Of a stretch of DNA of 64,000 nucleotides, positions 45,123 through 54,850 are shown in pieces. Location of the stretch: the NCBI GenBank assembly GCA_019751875.1, contig JAIEMV010000006.1, positions 62,001 to 126,000 on the forward strand, written 5' to 3'. The stretch is from Hyphomicrobium sp. (GTDB lineage: Bacteria; Pseudomonadota; Alphaproteobacteria; Rhizobiales; Hyphomicrobiaceae). The notes under the pieces were generated by a model, which saw nothing but the letters and a program-made list of their open reading frames with translations, did no database searches and had not been told where the DNA came from. Position 1 is the first letter of the stretch. Every line of letters starts with the position of its first letter. Position numbers and translations under genes: made by a program.

Positions 45123-45697
45123 AGCACGCACTCACTTCACCGATGCGGTTGTCGCTCATGGCGGTGGCCTTACTCCAGAGTCTGGTGCTTGGATGGATGG
45201 TCTTCGATCGCGTGTCGCTCTTGTCGAACGGGCGCGAGATCAAGGCTGCCGTCGTGCCGGTGGATCCGCGCGACATCTTCCGCGGCGATTACGTTACGCT
45301 CGGCTACGGTTTCAGCACGGGGGCCGAGCTGGCCTTGCCGGAGGGCGTGCGGCAGGGCGATGCGGTTTATGTGTTGTTGAAGAGCACTGGCCCGACGGAC
45401 TGGTCGCTTGTGGCGGTATCCAAAGCAGAGCCCGAGGTGTCAGGCGAGGGGAACGTCGTGCTGAGGGCGCTCGTCGACTACGTGCGGCGAAGTCCATTGC
45501 CGGGTGCCACAACGGTCGGCCGGCTTCGCTACGGAATCGAGCGGTTCTACGTGCCGGAGGGCACCGGTCGGGATTTAGAAGCGCAAGTTCGCGAGAAGCG
45601 CATAGTCGCCGTCCTTGCCGTGGGATCGGACGGCAAGGTTGCGATCAAGGGCCTTGAAGCTGACGGCCAGCGGATCGTCGAAGAACCGCTCTTGTAA
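45119..45697 (+). CDS. GDYXXLXY-domain protein
   Basis: 192 residues with an N-terminal hydrophobic helix (LMAVALLQSLVLGWMVFD) and the diagnostic motif GDYVTLGY within PVDPRDIFRGDYVTLGY. The remainder is a beta-rich domain likely in the periplasm. The family is of unknown function and is translationally coupled to DUF2157 partners. A terminator follows. Confidence 0.85.
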   Translation: MKHALTSPMRLSLMAVALLQSLVLGWMVFDRVSLLSNGREIKAAVVPVDPRDIFRGDYVTLGYGFSTGAELALPEGVRQGDAVYVLLKSTGPTDWSLVAVSKAEPEVSGEGNVVLRALVDYVRRSPLPGATTVGRLRYGIERFYVPEGTGRDLEAQVREKRIVAVLAVGSDGKVAIKGLEADGQRIVEEPLL

Positions 45698-45756
45698 TGG
45701 CGAGGCCGCATCATCTGGCTCTTCGCGTGGGTGCCTGCTAAGAGACCGCGCGGACG

Positions 45757-45788
45757 GGTCCGGCGCAGGGGCGCCGGGCCTCTTTTTT
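45757..45788 (+). terminator. Rho-independent terminator after the DUF2157 operon
   Basis: Stem GGTCCGGCGC / GCGCCGGGCC (one G-T pair), 4-base loop, then TCTTTTTT. It sits just before the RidA-like gene. Confidence 0.8.
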
Positions 45789-45808
45789 ACGCCAGGAGCC
45801 CACCATCC

Positions 45809-46156
45809 ATGCAGATCGTTCGTCACGATGCCAACGCCGTTTACTCGAAGGCTGTCGAGGCCAATGGCTTTGTCTTCACCGCCGGGATCGTTCCCTCCAA
45901 GCTCGACGCGGATGCCAGGGCTCAAGCCGTTGAGGTTCTGGCTGAAATCGACCGTCTTCTGGCACTTGCCGGGACGTCGAAGTCGAAGGTTGTGTTCGCG
46001 AATTTGTGGCTGGCCGATGTGCGCCACCGCGAGGCCGTCAATGAAGCGTGGTCTAACTGGATGGGTGGCAAGGACGCTCCGGCGCGGGCGACCGTAGAAG
46101 CGAAACTCGTCGACCCGCGGATGCTGGTCGAAATCGGGGTAATCGCCGTCAAGTAA
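45809..46156 (+). CDS. RidA/YjgF family protein
   Basis: 115 residues of the RidA/YER057c/UK114 superfamily: NGFVFTAGIVPS, EVLAEIDRLLALAGTSKS, RATVEAKLVDPRMLVEI. Archetypal members deaminate reactive enamine/imine intermediates, using an Arg (here in APARATVE) and a C-terminal Glu. The ATG at 45809 has AGGAG upstream. It may belong to the sub-family (CD06150, YjgH-like) found in some alphaproteobacteria. Confidence 0.87.
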   Translation: MQIVRHDANAVYSKAVEANGFVFTAGIVPSKLDADARAQAVEVLAEIDRLLALAGTSKSKVVFANLWLADVRHREAVNEAWSNWMGGKDAPARATVEAKLVDPRMLVEIGVIAVK

Positions 46157-46316
46157 GCTTCGGCAGGCGATGGCCTATGCAACTCGTGTTGCTCCTTTGC
46201 AGCGCAGAGGCCATTTTTAAGATTTGTCGTCCACAAGGCTCGAAGGTTCGCGATGAATCTGTCACGTTCACTCCAGAACAGTGGTTTTCCACCGTTATCG
46301 AGGGGGTGATCCCAAC

Positions 46317-46655
46317 ATGCTGAAACTTAGGCGGATTATTTCCTCGGTCTGTGGATTTCTCGTCGTCGCCAGTGCGCCGGTTGCGGCGGACGATAACGGT
46401 TTGGCGGGAACGATCCACGATCTGCGCCGCGAAAGCGGTCGGTTGTGCCAAGTTGACCATTGGCACTACGGCAGCGGAGTCGGTGCGACCAAGAAGTTGG
46501 CCATGGCTGATGCTGTTGGCTCTTGGCAGAGCTTCACGGCACTCGAGTATGGTTCGGATTGGGCACGTTTTCAAAAGGCTGCAAGCCGGAACGTGTCCTG
46601 TTCGAAATCGAGCGACGGCGTGAGTTGTTCTATCGAGGGTCGGCCCTGCCGGTAA
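46317..46655 (+). CDS. Small secreted protein of unknown function
   Basis: 112 residues with a signal peptide (IISSVCGFLVVASAPVAA, cut after VAA). The mature protein has a conserved-looking core, RLCQVDHWHYGSGVGATKKLA and SWQSFTALEYGSDWARF, and an even number of cysteines at its end (SCSKSSDGVSCSIEGRPC), suggesting disulfides. Similar proteins are common in Hyphomicrobiales but unassigned. ATG with AGGGGG upstream. Confidence 0.68.
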   Translation: MLKLRRIISSVCGFLVVASAPVAADDNGLAGTIHDLRRESGRLCQVDHWHYGSGVGATKKLAMADAVGSWQSFTALEYGSDWARFQKAASRNVSCSKSSDGVSCSIEGRPCR

Positions 46656-46704
46656 GCATTTCCGTCGTCTTCGCGTTCACTTTTCCGTCTCGTCTCTGTC
46701 TCTT

Positions 46705-46742
<38 letters not shown>

Positions 46743-46792
46743 AGTGCCTACTGCACACACCCACTGAAGCCGAAAGGCGGATGCAAAAACGG

Positions 46793-46829
46793 AAGAGCCG
46801 GAGCGCTGCCCACGCTCCGGCTCTTTTAT
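46793..46829. terminator. Bidirectional terminator hairpin
   Basis: Stem AAGAGCCGGAGC / GCTCCGGCTCTT (46793-46804, 46814-46825) with a 9-base loop, followed rightward by TT. It separates the small secreted-protein gene (plus) from the convergent DUF937 gene (minus). Confidence 0.8.
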
Positions 46830-46875
46830 CTTAGTGCGCGGCGACACGCCTGAGGCGCTTGCGGCCGAGCAGAAA

Positions 46876-47691
46876 TCAACGGCGCGTGAGGAGGCGGCGG
46901 AGGATGGATTGAACGAAATTCCAGCCCCAGCGGACAAGAATGAAGCGAATGATCCAGCCGATCACGCTCTTGCTCTGAAACCCGACGACGCCGCCCAATA
47001 CATCGCGGATAATATTATCGAGGCTGCCGCCGCTTTGCGGGAGGTTGGTCCCGCCGCCCCTGCCGGGTCCTGCGGGAGCGCGGCTCGTGCCTCCGCCGGG
47101 TATGCGGGTGCCGCCACGGCGAATGATGTCAGGAAGATCGCCGTAAGGGCTGCCGCTGCGGCCAAGCCCGGGACGTTCGCCGGGGATCGGTAGGGGACGT
47201 TGATCGCCAACTCCAGTATCGGCGGCTTTTGCAACGGGTGCGGCTCCCAGTTCACTTGCGATCGACGACAGCGTTCCGCCGGCCTTTGACGCGATGCCCC
47301 CCATGACGATGGCAGCAATCGACGGCAGCATCTGCCTCACTAGAGTTTCGTCGACGCCTGATACGCGAGCCGCACGATGGGCGACGGTTCGGCTGCGATC
47401 CTTTGACCACAGGAGAGTATCAAGCGCTTGGATGCCGGCATCCGTCACGCCGGGAGATGTGAGTGGGGCGCCAGGGGCGAGGGCCTTGGAGTAGTCGGCC
47501 TGCCCAAGGACTGAGACAAGGTCAGCAAGGCCACCGCGGTTGAAAGACTGACGTTCCATATTGTAGGCGAGCTCAGGCACAACTGCGGTCAGAACGTCGG
47601 CGGCCTGCTTGCGATCGATGCCGAAGCTCTGGGCGAGATTGGCGACGACCTGGCCGCCCTGACCCGCGGTCAATACTTCGAGAATGTTCAC
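46876..47691 (-). CDS. DUF937 family protein
   Basis: 271 residues. The first 140 residues are DUF937-like helical sequence (QVVANLAQSFGIDRKQAADVL, IAAIVMGGIASKAGG). A Gly/Pro/Arg-rich linker (about 160-220) leads to a C-terminal hydrophobic segment (SVIGWIIRFILVRWGWNF) that may anchor it in the membrane. Function unknown. Convergent with the secreted-protein gene. Confidence 0.78.
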   Translation of the reverse strand: MNILEVLTAGQGGQVVANLAQSFGIDRKQAADVLTAVVPELAYNMERQSFNRGGLADLVSVLGQADYSKALAPGAPLTSPGVTDAGIQALDTLLWSKDRSRTVAHRAARVSGVDETLVRQMLPSIAAIVMGGIASKAGGTLSSIASELGAAPVAKAADTGVGDQRPLPIPGERPGLGRSGSPYGDLPDIIRRGGTRIPGGGTSRAPAGPGRGGGTNLPQSGGSLDNIIRDVLGGVVGFQSKSVIGWIIRFILVRWGWNFVQSILRRLLTRR

Positions 47692-48011
47692 CGTCGTCTC
47701 CCTGATAGCCAGTGACCAGCGTTGCCTGCCGTTAACGGACGATCTGGCGGTCGCCTTGTCCTATACCAGCCGGGCCAGCCTTTCTATGGCGCGGCGGTGC
47801 GGAACCAGCGAAAAACCAGCGAGAATTACGACTTAAGTCGGCAGATTGACACCTGTGCCCGTGTTGCCACGGCGCGGCTCTTTTGGCATGGTCCGGCCGC
47901 GACTCGGGGGCGGACCCGCCCCACGGATTCGCGTTCGGCTGCGTTGTAGCCGGCCGCGCCCAGACAATTTCGGGTTCTATCGGCCTCGATGCCGAAGGGG
48001 AGGAAAGAGTA
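47692..48011. other. Divergent region upstream of hppA
   Basis: 320 bp between the DUF937 gene (leftward) and the pyrophosphatase (rightward), containing the promoters of both. No additional gene or clear motif was found. Confidence 0.4.
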
Positions 48012-50168
48012 ATGACGGAGATTCTTTGGGCGATCATCGCCTGCGGACTTCTGGCGTGCGTCTACGCCGCCGTAACGATCCGCAACGTGATGGCGGCCGA
48101 CGCGGGCAACGCTCGCATGCAGGAAATCGCCAGCGCGGTGCGCGAGGGTGCGCAAGCCTATCTCGATCGCCAGTATCGCACCATCGGCATGGTGGGCGTC
48201 GTGATTTTCGCCATCGCCTGGGGCCTGCTCGGGCCGACAGTCGCTTTCGGGTTTCTTATCGGTGCGGTGCTCTCGGGGCTTGCCGGCTACATCGGCATGA
48301 ACGTCTCGGTGCGCGCGAACGTGCGGACCGCGCAGGCAGCGACACAGTCTCTGGCCGCCGGTCTCGACATCGCGTTCAAAGCCGGTGCCGTGACAGGCAT
48401 GTTGGTTGCCGGTCTCGCCCTGCTTGGAGTGGTCGTCTACTTCTTCATTCTGACGGTGTACCTCGGCTATGAGCCGGGGAGCCGCAGCGTCATCGACGCA
48501 CTCGTGGCATTGGGCTTCGGCGCGTCGCTGATCTCCATCTTTGCTCGTCTTGGCGGCGGCATCTTCACCAAGGGTGCGGATGTCGGCGGCGATCTCGTCG
48601 GCAAAGTGGAGGCCGGTATTCCGGAAGACGATCCGCGCAACCCGGCCACCATCGCCGACAACGTGGGCGATAACGTCGGTGATTGCGCCGGCATGGCGGC
48701 AGACCTGTTCGAGACCTACGCCGTGACTGTCGTCGCGACGATGGTTCTTGCGGCGATCCTGTTTGCTGGCCAGCCGAACCTGCTGGCACTGATGGTCTAT
48801 CCGCTCGCGATCTGCGCAGCGTGCATCGTGACCTCGATCATCGGCACGTACTTCGTGAAACTGGGCCAGAACGGCTCGATCATGGGGGCGCTGTACAAAG
48901 GGTTTATCGCGTCCGCGGTGTTGTCGATCGGCGGGTTGTGGGTTGCGACGCAATACGTTCTCGGCGGGTATGAGTCCGTCGGCAATGCGAGGGGCGTCGA
49001 AATCACGGGCATGAACCTGATGCTTTGCGGTCTCGTCGGACTTGGCGTCACGGGACTGATCATTTGGATCACCGAGTACTACACGGGCATCGGCTATCGT
49101 CCGGTCCGGTCGATCAGCCAGGCGTCGGTCACGGGGCATGGCACGAACGTAATCCAGGGTCTCGCCGTCTCGCTGGAAGCCTGCGCGCTGCCGACACTGG
49201 TGATCGTCGCCGGTATCCTCATGACGTATAATCTTGCCGGTCTCTTCGGCACGGCGATCGCTACGACGACCATGCTTGGTCTGGCCGGCGTGGTCGTAGC
49301 GCTCGACGCGTTCGGTCCGGTGACGGATAATGCGGGCGGTATTGCGGAAATGGCCGGTTTGCCAAAGGAAGTTCGGCGCTCGACCGACGCGCTCGACGCG
49401 GTCGGCAACACGACGAAAGCGGTGACCAAGGGCTACGCGATCGGCTCGGCGGGTCTTGGCGCGTTGGTGCTATTCGCAGCGTATAACTACGACCTGCAGT
49501 ACTTCATTTCGGAAGCGAACAAAGACGGCGCGACGGCCTATCAATTCTTCAAGGGTGTCGAGATCAACTTCGGGCTCGACAATCCGTATGTCGTCGTCGG
49601 CCTGCTGCTGGGTGGTCTGATCCCGTATCTCTTCGGTGGCATTGCCATGACGGCTGTCGGCCGTGCGGCGGGCTCCATCGTCGAAGAGGTTCGCCGTCAG
49701 TTCAAAGCCAAGCCCGGGATCATGAAGGGCACCGAGAAGCCCGACTATGCAACCGCCGTCGATATCCTGACCAAGGCGGCGATCAAGGAAATGATCGTGC
49801 CGTCGCTGCTGCCCGTGCTGTCACCGATCGTGCTGTTCTTCGTGATCAGCGCCATTGGCGGCAAAGGCGCGGCCTTCTCAGCGGTCGGCGCGATGCTGCT
49901 CGGCGTGATCGTCACGGGCCTTTTCGTCGCCATCTCGATGACATCGGGCGGCGGCGCGTGGGACAACGCCAAGAAGAGCTTTGAAGATGGCTTCGTCGAC
50001 AAGGACGGCGTCAAGCACCTGAAGGGCACGGAAGCGCACAAGGCTTCTGTCACGGGTGACACGGTCGGCGATCCTTACAAGGACACCGCTGGTCCGGCCG
50101 TGAACCCGGCCATCAAGATCACCAACATCGTGGCACTCCTGCTGCTCGCCGTGTTGGCGCATGGGTAA
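48012..50168 (+). CDS. hppA: Membrane-bound proton-translocating pyrophosphatase
   Basis: About 718 residues with 15-16 helices. Substrate loops: [39 protein letters not shown] and [32 protein letters not shown] has Lys after GNTT, the mark of potassium-independent enzymes. It hydrolyses pyrophosphate and pumps protons. The ATG at 48012 has GAGGAAAGAG upstream; the open frame begins 43 codons earlier without homology. A terminator follows. Confidence 0.95.
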   Translation: MTEILWAIIACGLLACVYAAVTIRNVMAADAGNARMQEIASAVREGAQAYLDRQYRTIGMVGVVIFAIAWGLLGPTVAFGFLIGAVLSGLAGYIGMNVSVRANVRTAQAATQSLAAGLDIAFKAGAVTGMLVAGLALLGVVVYFFILTVYLGYEPGSRSVIDALVALGFGASLISIFARLGGGIFTKGADVGGDLVGKVEAGIPEDDPRNPATIADNVGDNVGDCAGMAADLFETYAVTVVATMVLAAILFAGQPNLLALMVYPLAICAACIVTSIIGTYFVKLGQNGSIMGALYKGFIASAVLSIGGLWVATQYVLGGYESVGNARGVEITGMNLMLCGLVGLGVTGLIIWITEYYTGIGYRPVRSISQASVTGHGTNVIQGLAVSLEACALPTLVIVAGILMTYNLAGLFGTAIATTTMLGLAGVVVALDAFGPVTDNAGGIAEMAGLPKEVRRSTDALDAVGNTTKAVTKGYAIGSAGLGALVLFAAYNYDLQYFISEANKDGATAYQFFKGVEINFGLDNPYVVVGLLLGGLIPYLFGGIAMTAVGRAAGSIVEEVRRQFKAKPGIMKGTEKPDYATAVDILTKAAIKEMIVPSLLPVLSPIVLFFVISAIGGKGAAFSAVGAMLLGVIVTGLFVAISMTSGGGAWDNAKKSFEDGFVDKDGVKHLKGTEAHKASVTGDTVGDPYKDTAGPAVNPAIKITNIVALLLLAVLAHG

Positions 50169-50206
50169 CGCGTCGGGCGGGCGGCTCTTCGTCCAGACAA
50201 AAGAAG

Positions 50207-50235
50207 GCCCCGGGAGCGATCCCGGGGCTTTTTTC
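50207..50235 (+). terminator. Rho-independent terminator of hppA
   Basis: Stem GCCCCGGGA / TCCCGGGGC (50207-50215, 50220-50228), GCGA loop, followed by seven T. Confidence 0.92.
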
Positions 50236-50276
50236 TTCCGACTTCGCCTGCCCGGAGTGGCCGGCAGGCGCGGATT

Positions 50277-50468
50277 CTATCCGATGCCTTCGACGATCTT
50301 ACCGGTGCCGTCGCACCGTTCACACGCCTCCTTTGTCACTTGGCCCGTGTTGTCCGTCCGCTTCCCACTGCCATGACAGTCGGGGCAAACGTCCTCGCCC
50401 GTGCCAATGGTTCCTGGGTCAGGATCGTCATCTGGCGTGTGATGGCGTTTGGGGTCCTTCGACATCAT
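50277..50468 (-). CDS. Small DnaJ-type zinc-finger protein
   Basis: 63 residues with two CxxCxGxG units, CPDCHGSGKR and CERCDGTGKI, like half of a DnaJ/HSP40 zinc-binding domain. It likely binds one zinc. ATG ATG at 50468/50465, with AGGA 8 bases upstream. It follows the DUF2267 gene on the same strand, 33 bp after it. Function unknown. Confidence 0.7.
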   Translation of the reverse strand: MMSKDPKRHHTPDDDPDPGTIGTGEDVCPDCHGSGKRTDNTGQVTKEACERCDGTGKIVEGIG

Positions 50469-50501
50469 CCGGAGGTTCCTTTCCAGCATTTCTTCTTGAA
50501 C

Positions 50502-50942
50502 TTACTTCTGGTCATCGCGCGCGATCGTTGGCCACAAGCCCTTGAGGTCATCGGGCAGTTGCCCAATGACGTCGTTGATTTCACCTGGGTCGCAATGATG
50601 GGTCATGAGATCGAAGACCGCGCTGACGGCCCAATCGACGGGATAAGTGTGTGGCAGGAGCTGGTCGGAAAGCTCATCGAGGAAGGCTTGCCGCGAGCGA
50701 AGTTTTCGCGGCACCTTGTGGGGGCGCCAACCTTCGAAATATACGCCGCGCACCATGACAGGCAGTTGTGCGCCGAGATCGACGGCCTCCTCCACGGTCA
50801 ATCGATCGCGAAGCTGATGGAGGACGGCGCGAAGAACCGCATAAGCTGATCCTTCGTCGGCAAGCTCAGCTCTATCGCGCAACTCCTTCAGCCAGAGCTG
50901 CATGGTTTCAACGGCATGAGCAACGGGGGCAGACAGCGACAT
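50502..50942 (-). CDS. DUF2267 family protein
   Basis: 146 residues matching DUF2267: LKELRDRAELADEGSAYAVL, RLTVEEAVDLGAQLPVMVRG, VYFEGWRP. Helical and soluble; function unknown. GGAGG stands 5 bases before the ATG at 50942. Probably cotranscribed with the small zinc-finger gene. Confidence 0.82.
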   Translation of the reverse strand: MSLSAPVAHAVETMQLWLKELRDRAELADEGSAYAVLRAVLHQLRDRLTVEEAVDLGAQLPVMVRGVYFEGWRPHKVPRKLRSRQAFLDELSDQLLPHTYPVDWAVSAVFDLMTHHCDPGEINDVIGQLPDDLKGLWPTIARDDQK

Positions 50943-51034
50943 CGAGCCCTCCAACACGAATACCTTCTTGATTTCTGCAGCGCTTCGTCTGGGCTGCATT
51001 GATCGTCATCAAAAAAAGTAGTCGGAGGGTTTGC

Positions 51035-52702
51035 TCAGCTTCGTGAAGATCTTCGGCTAGCCGCGGCTAGGATGGCGTCGGCGGTCTCGCGCGAACCCTG
51101 GATCACTTCGGTGGCGCCGTAGGTCTTGAGATAGGCCTCTTCTGCGTCGGAATGGGCGCGCGCGATGATCGTCAAGGCGACATTGATCTTGCGCGCCTGT
51201 TCAACGATTTGTCCGGCTTCGAAGCAGTCGGGAATGGCGACGATCAGCGCCTTTGCCTCCTTTAGATTGGCTGCTGCGAGGCCGGTCACCGCGTTGGCCG
51301 CCACCGCCTCGACGCCGCGCTCGCGCAGTTTGCCAACGGTCTCATCGCGATCGTCGATGACGACGAGCGGCACGTCCTGCTCCATAAGCGCATCTCCCAC
51401 CACTTTTCCCACGCGCCCAAAGCCGACGAGCACTGTGTGGCCGGTCTTCTCCGTGACATAGGCCGGAGGGCGGTCTTCCGGGAATCGAGCCTCGGCAGGC
51501 TCTTTGCGAAGTACGGGCCCGAAGCGGTCGAGGAGGTAGAAGAGGAGTGGGTTCAGCATGATCGAAACGATCGCGCCGGCAAGGATCAGTTCGCGGCCCT
51601 CCTGCGGCAGGATGTTGAGCGTGACACCGAGGCCGGCGAGGATGAAGGAGAATTCGCCGATTTGCGCGAGGCTGGCGGCGATCAGCAGGCCGGTGCGCAG
51701 GGGATGGCCGAATGCCATGACGATCGCGAGCGCGGCCAGCGACTTGCCAAACACAATGATGGCGACGGTGGCGATGATCGCGCCGAAGTTATCATCGAGG
51801 CTCAGCGGATCGACAAGCATGCCGACCGAGACGAAAAAGAGCACGGCGAAAGCGTCGCGCAGGGGCAGGCTTTCGTTGGCGGCCTGCTGACTGAGTGGGC
51901 TTTCACTCAGGATCATGCCGGCGAAAAAGGCGCCGAGCGCGAATGAGACGCCGAACAACTTTGCCGATGCGAATGCAACCCCGAGGGCAATTGTGAGGAC
52001 ACCAAGCCGGAAAAGCTCACGCGACCCGGTGTGGGCGATGTAGTGAAGGATCCACGGGATGAGGCGGCGGCCCACGACCATCATCAGGGCGAAGAACGCA
52101 ATGACCTTGGCGAGCGTTATGCCCAGGGTAAGGGCGATGTTGCTTCCGCGCGCCATGCCGTTGAAGTTTTCCGGTGCCAATAGAGGGGCCAGAGCGGGAA
52201 GGGCGACAAGCGTCAGGACCATGACAAGGTCTTCGACGATCAGCCAGCCGACGGCGATGCGGCCTTGTTCAGTCGTGATCAGGTGGCGTTCCTGCAGAGC
52301 GCGCAGCAGGACCACGGTGCTCGCCACGGAAAGTGCGAGGCCGAAAACGATGCCAGCGCCGAGCGACCATCCAACGGCATAGCTCAGTCCGATTCCGAGC
52401 AGCGTAGCGCTAACGATCTGGACAACGGCGCCAGGGACGGCGATGGCTTTGACCGACAGAAGATCCGAGAGCGAGAAGTGCAGTCCCACTCCGAACATCA
52501 GAAGGATGATGCCGATTTCTGCCAGCTCCGTGGCGAGTTCCTGATCGGCGACAAACCCAGGCGTGAAGGGCCCGACCGCCACACCGGCCAGCAGATAGCC
52601 GACGATCGGCGAGATGCGCAGCCGTTGAGCTAGGGTGCCAAAGACGAAGGCAAGAGACAGGCCGACGACTATGGTGGCGATCAACGGTGTATCGTGCGGC
52701 AT
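51035..52702 (-). CDS. CPA2 family cation:proton antiporter with TrkA-N domain (KefB/YbaL-like)
   Basis: About 555 residues. Twelve or so helices (LRISPIVGYLLAGVAVGPFTPG, GWLIVEDLVMVLTLVALPAL) are followed by a C-terminal RCK/TrkA-N domain (TVLVGFGRVGKVVGDALMEQ), which binds NAD(H). It exchanges potassium or sodium for protons. YbaL is the closest named relative. The ATG at 52702 follows GGAGG by 11 bases; the frame opens 15 codons earlier. Confidence 0.9.
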   Translation of the reverse strand: MPHDTPLIATIVVGLSLAFVFGTLAQRLRISPIVGYLLAGVAVGPFTPGFVADQELATELAEIGIILLMFGVGLHFSLSDLLSVKAIAVPGAVVQIVSATLLGIGLSYAVGWSLGAGIVFGLALSVASTVVLLRALQERHLITTEQGRIAVGWLIVEDLVMVLTLVALPALAPLLAPENFNGMARGSNIALTLGITLAKVIAFFALMMVVGRRLIPWILHYIAHTGSRELFRLGVLTIALGVAFASAKLFGVSFALGAFFAGMILSESPLSQQAANESLPLRDAFAVLFFVSVGMLVDPLSLDDNFGAIIATVAIIVFGKSLAALAIVMAFGHPLRTGLLIAASLAQIGEFSFILAGLGVTLNILPQEGRELILAGAIVSIMLNPLLFYLLDRFGPVLRKEPAEARFPEDRPPAYVTEKTGHTVLVGFGRVGKVVGDALMEQDVPLVVIDDRDETVGKLRERGVEAVAANAVTGLAAANLKEAKALIVAIPDCFEAGQIVEQARKINVALTIIARAHSDAEEAYLKTYGATEVIQGSRETADAILAAASRRSSRS

Positions 52703-52903
52703 CGGGAGGCAAACCTCCGGTCGGTCGAAAAAAGGACGGCGGTGCAAACGGAGAGAGGCTCAGTCGAATGTGCCCCATCCTGTCGATCGTTGCAAAAATC
52801 GCGCCTTCAATACACTGAGCAATTCTGGACTGTGGCACGAGCATCGCACGTCGGCGCGCACTGTTTGTGGGCGTGCACGGATCGTCGGATGATTTTCTCT
52901 TTG

Positions 52904-53416
52904 TCAGTTATTCCCGAAGAGCTGCTGCTGTCCAAGATTGCGGAACAGCTGTTTGAGGATGCCTTCCTCATTACCGCCGGGTGCCGGGGTCGTGCGCGAG
53001 ATGAAGTCGAAGATCTTACCGTCCTTCAGACCGTAATTGGCGACACGTTCGACCATGCCCGTCTGGTTGAAGTAGACCGCGACGACCTTGCGATCGACTT
53101 CGGTAGGCTCGAAAAAGGCCTTCTGCGACATCGTGCTCGAGATATAATAATAAACCTGTCCGGAGCCGGTGGTGGTGGTCGAGGTCGGCGTCCCCAGGGC
53201 CAGCTTCACCTGCTCTTGCATCATGCCGGGCTGGATCTGCTGAAGATCGCTGTCGCGGAAGAGTTGCCCGTGCTTGGTGATCGTTTCCGAGCAGCCGCCC
53301 ATGAAAAGCAGACCGCTGGCAAGGAGCGCTCCCGAGATGATCCGAGGAAACCGGTTCTGTCGCGACTTAGATATTTTTCGGGTCACGGCGATCCTGGATG
53401 TGATCTTTGGAATCAT
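52904..53416 (-). CDS. bamE: Outer membrane assembly lipoprotein BamE
   Basis: 170 residues. A positively charged start and the lipobox LLFMGGC give a lipoprotein. IQPGMMQEQVKLALGTPTS matches the SmpA/OmlA domain and GQVYYYISSTM follows. It belongs to the Bam complex that inserts beta-barrel proteins. It diverges from the bc1 chaperone gene, as in many alphaproteobacteria. Confidence 0.93.
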   Translation of the reverse strand: MIPKITSRIAVTRKISKSRQNRFPRIISGALLASGLLFMGGCSETITKHGQLFRDSDLQQIQPGMMQEQVKLALGTPTSTTTTGSGQVYYYISSTMSQKAFFEPTEVDRKVVAVYFNQTGMVERVANYGLKDGKIFDFISRTTPAPGGNEEGILKQLFRNLGQQQLFGNN

Positions 53417-53579
53417 CTGGTTGAGCTATCGCCCGTTGCGCATATCTGGGGAGGTCGAGACTGGCAACGCAGGGCGGTGATGGTTTACACGGCTATTTCA
53501 CCTGCGCCTTGCCTGCCCGGTACCGCCTTCACAGCTCCCCCGGACGGCGGCAAACGCGAACTGGAAGCGACTAACCCCC

Positions 53580-54095
53580 ATGCTTGACTGGTTTTTGAAC
53601 CGCGCCGAGAGCCGCCGTAAAGCATCCGAGCTTTATGGCGCCGTCGTGACCTTCGCTCGCAGACCTGTCCTTTACGAAGCGATCGGTGTGGCGGATACAC
53701 CTGAAGGTCGCTACGAAATGCTTGTTCTGCATCTCTTTCTGGTGATGGAGCGGCTTCGGGCTGCCGGCGAGGTGGCGGCTCAACAGTCACAATCGTTGCT
53801 GGAAGCCTTTGTCACTGACCTCGACGACAATATGCGCGAAATGGGGATCGGTGATCTCACCGTTCCCAAGAAGGTCAAAAAGGCGGCGGCTGCATTCTAT
53901 GACCGGGCGGAGGTTTACCGTGCGGCAATGGCGGGCGGCGATACGGAACTCGCGGACCTTTTGGCGCGTCTGATTCCGGCAGCGGCCGGTCGAACGCTTG
54001 ATGCCGCCGCGCTTGCGGCTGATATTCGTAGCCAGGCTGTTAAGCTCAAGGCGCAGCCGCTCGATAGCGTCCTGGCCGGCAATCTTCCCGAGTAA
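53580..54095 (+). CDS. Ubiquinol-cytochrome c chaperone family protein
   Basis: 171 residues of the CBP3/UQCC1 family: YGAVVTFARRPVLYEAIGV, HLFLVMERLRA, DLDDNMREMGIGDLTVPKKVKK, AFYDRAEVYR. In mitochondria the homologue helps cytochrome b assembly. It is followed after 54 bp by yceD. Position next to bamE and yceD is conserved in Hyphomicrobiales. Confidence 0.9.
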   Translation: MLDWFLNRAESRRKASELYGAVVTFARRPVLYEAIGVADTPEGRYEMLVLHLFLVMERLRAAGEVAAQQSQSLLEAFVTDLDDNMREMGIGDLTVPKKVKKAAAAFYDRAEVYRAAMAGGDTELADLLARLIPAAAGRTLDAAALAADIRSQAVKLKAQPLDSVLAGNLPE

Positions 54096-54149
54096 GCCCG
54101 ATCCTGGACGTGTCTTCCTTCAATTGCTTTGCCATGAACGAGGCTTTGC

Positions 54150-54680
54150 GTGACCGAACTCGCCGTACCGTTACCGCTCGACTGGTCGCACGAGATCACG
54201 GAGATCCCCGAGCGTGCGCTGAAGCGATCGCGGACCGCAAGTGACTCGGAGCGGATCGCGCTGTCTAGGGCGCTTGACCTCCTCTCGTGCGATGCACTCG
54301 AAGCCACTTATCAAATCACGCTTGTTGCCGGTGGGGGCTATCGTTTGGAGGGTGGTATCGATGCCGCCGTTACTCAGGCGTGTGTCGTCTCCCTGGAGCC
54401 TGTGGCCGGACGCATCGCGGAGAGCTTCAGCGTAGAATTTCAGCGCGAGGTTCAGGAGGACGTCGCCACCGGCGACGTGCCAATTCTCGCCGCGGTGGAG
54501 GTGGAGCCGCTCGAGAACGAGCGTATCGACGTGGGCCGGATCGTCTATGAGACGCTTTCAGCCGGACTCGATCCTTACCCGCGCAAGGACGGCGTCGCCT
54601 TTGGCTGGACCGATACGAAGGCGGCGGAAGGCGCGGCCAACCCGTTCGCCGTCTTGAAGAAACTCAAGGATCCTGGCTGA
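54150..54680 (+). CDS. yceD: DUF177/YceD family protein
   Basis: 176 residues starting at GTG. DUF177 motifs: ITQACVVSLEPV-like cysteine (VTQACVVSLEPVAG), IDVGRIVYETLSAGLDPYPRK. It is implicated in 23S rRNA accumulation and plastid/bacterial ribosome assembly. It precedes plsX, but the ribosomal gene rpmF that lies between them in Escherichia coli is absent here. Confidence 0.88.
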   Translation: MTELAVPLPLDWSHEITEIPERALKRSRTASDSERIALSRALDLLSCDALEATYQITLVAGGGYRLEGGIDAAVTQACVVSLEPVAGRIAESFSVEFQREVQEDVATGDVPILAAVEVEPLENERIDVGRIVYETLSAGLDPYPRKDGVAFGWTDTKAAEGAANPFAVLKKLKDPG

Positions 54681-54850
54681 ATCGGCTATTTCAGGGGATC
54701 AGCCAAGCCGCGACCGAATTAGCGGTTGTCAGAGGACACGCTGCGGTTATTTTCCGCGGTTGTTCCGTCACCGCCAGGGGGATGCAGGAGCCGTTCGGGT
54801 TCCAGCGCAGCGGTGGACGGCCTTGAGACCAGAAAAGCGACTTGAAAGCC

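Noticed and set aside
47826-49139. 437-codon minus-strand open frame
   Set aside because: It lies opposite the pyrophosphatase, whose substrate loops are unmistakable; its composition (Arg/His/Asp-rich) is that of an antisense frame.
54681-54850. Possible rpmF (ribosomal protein L32) between yceD and plsX
   Set aside because: All frames in the 170-bp gap were read and none encodes the L32 sequence; the gene must be elsewhere, as is usual in alphaproteobacteria.
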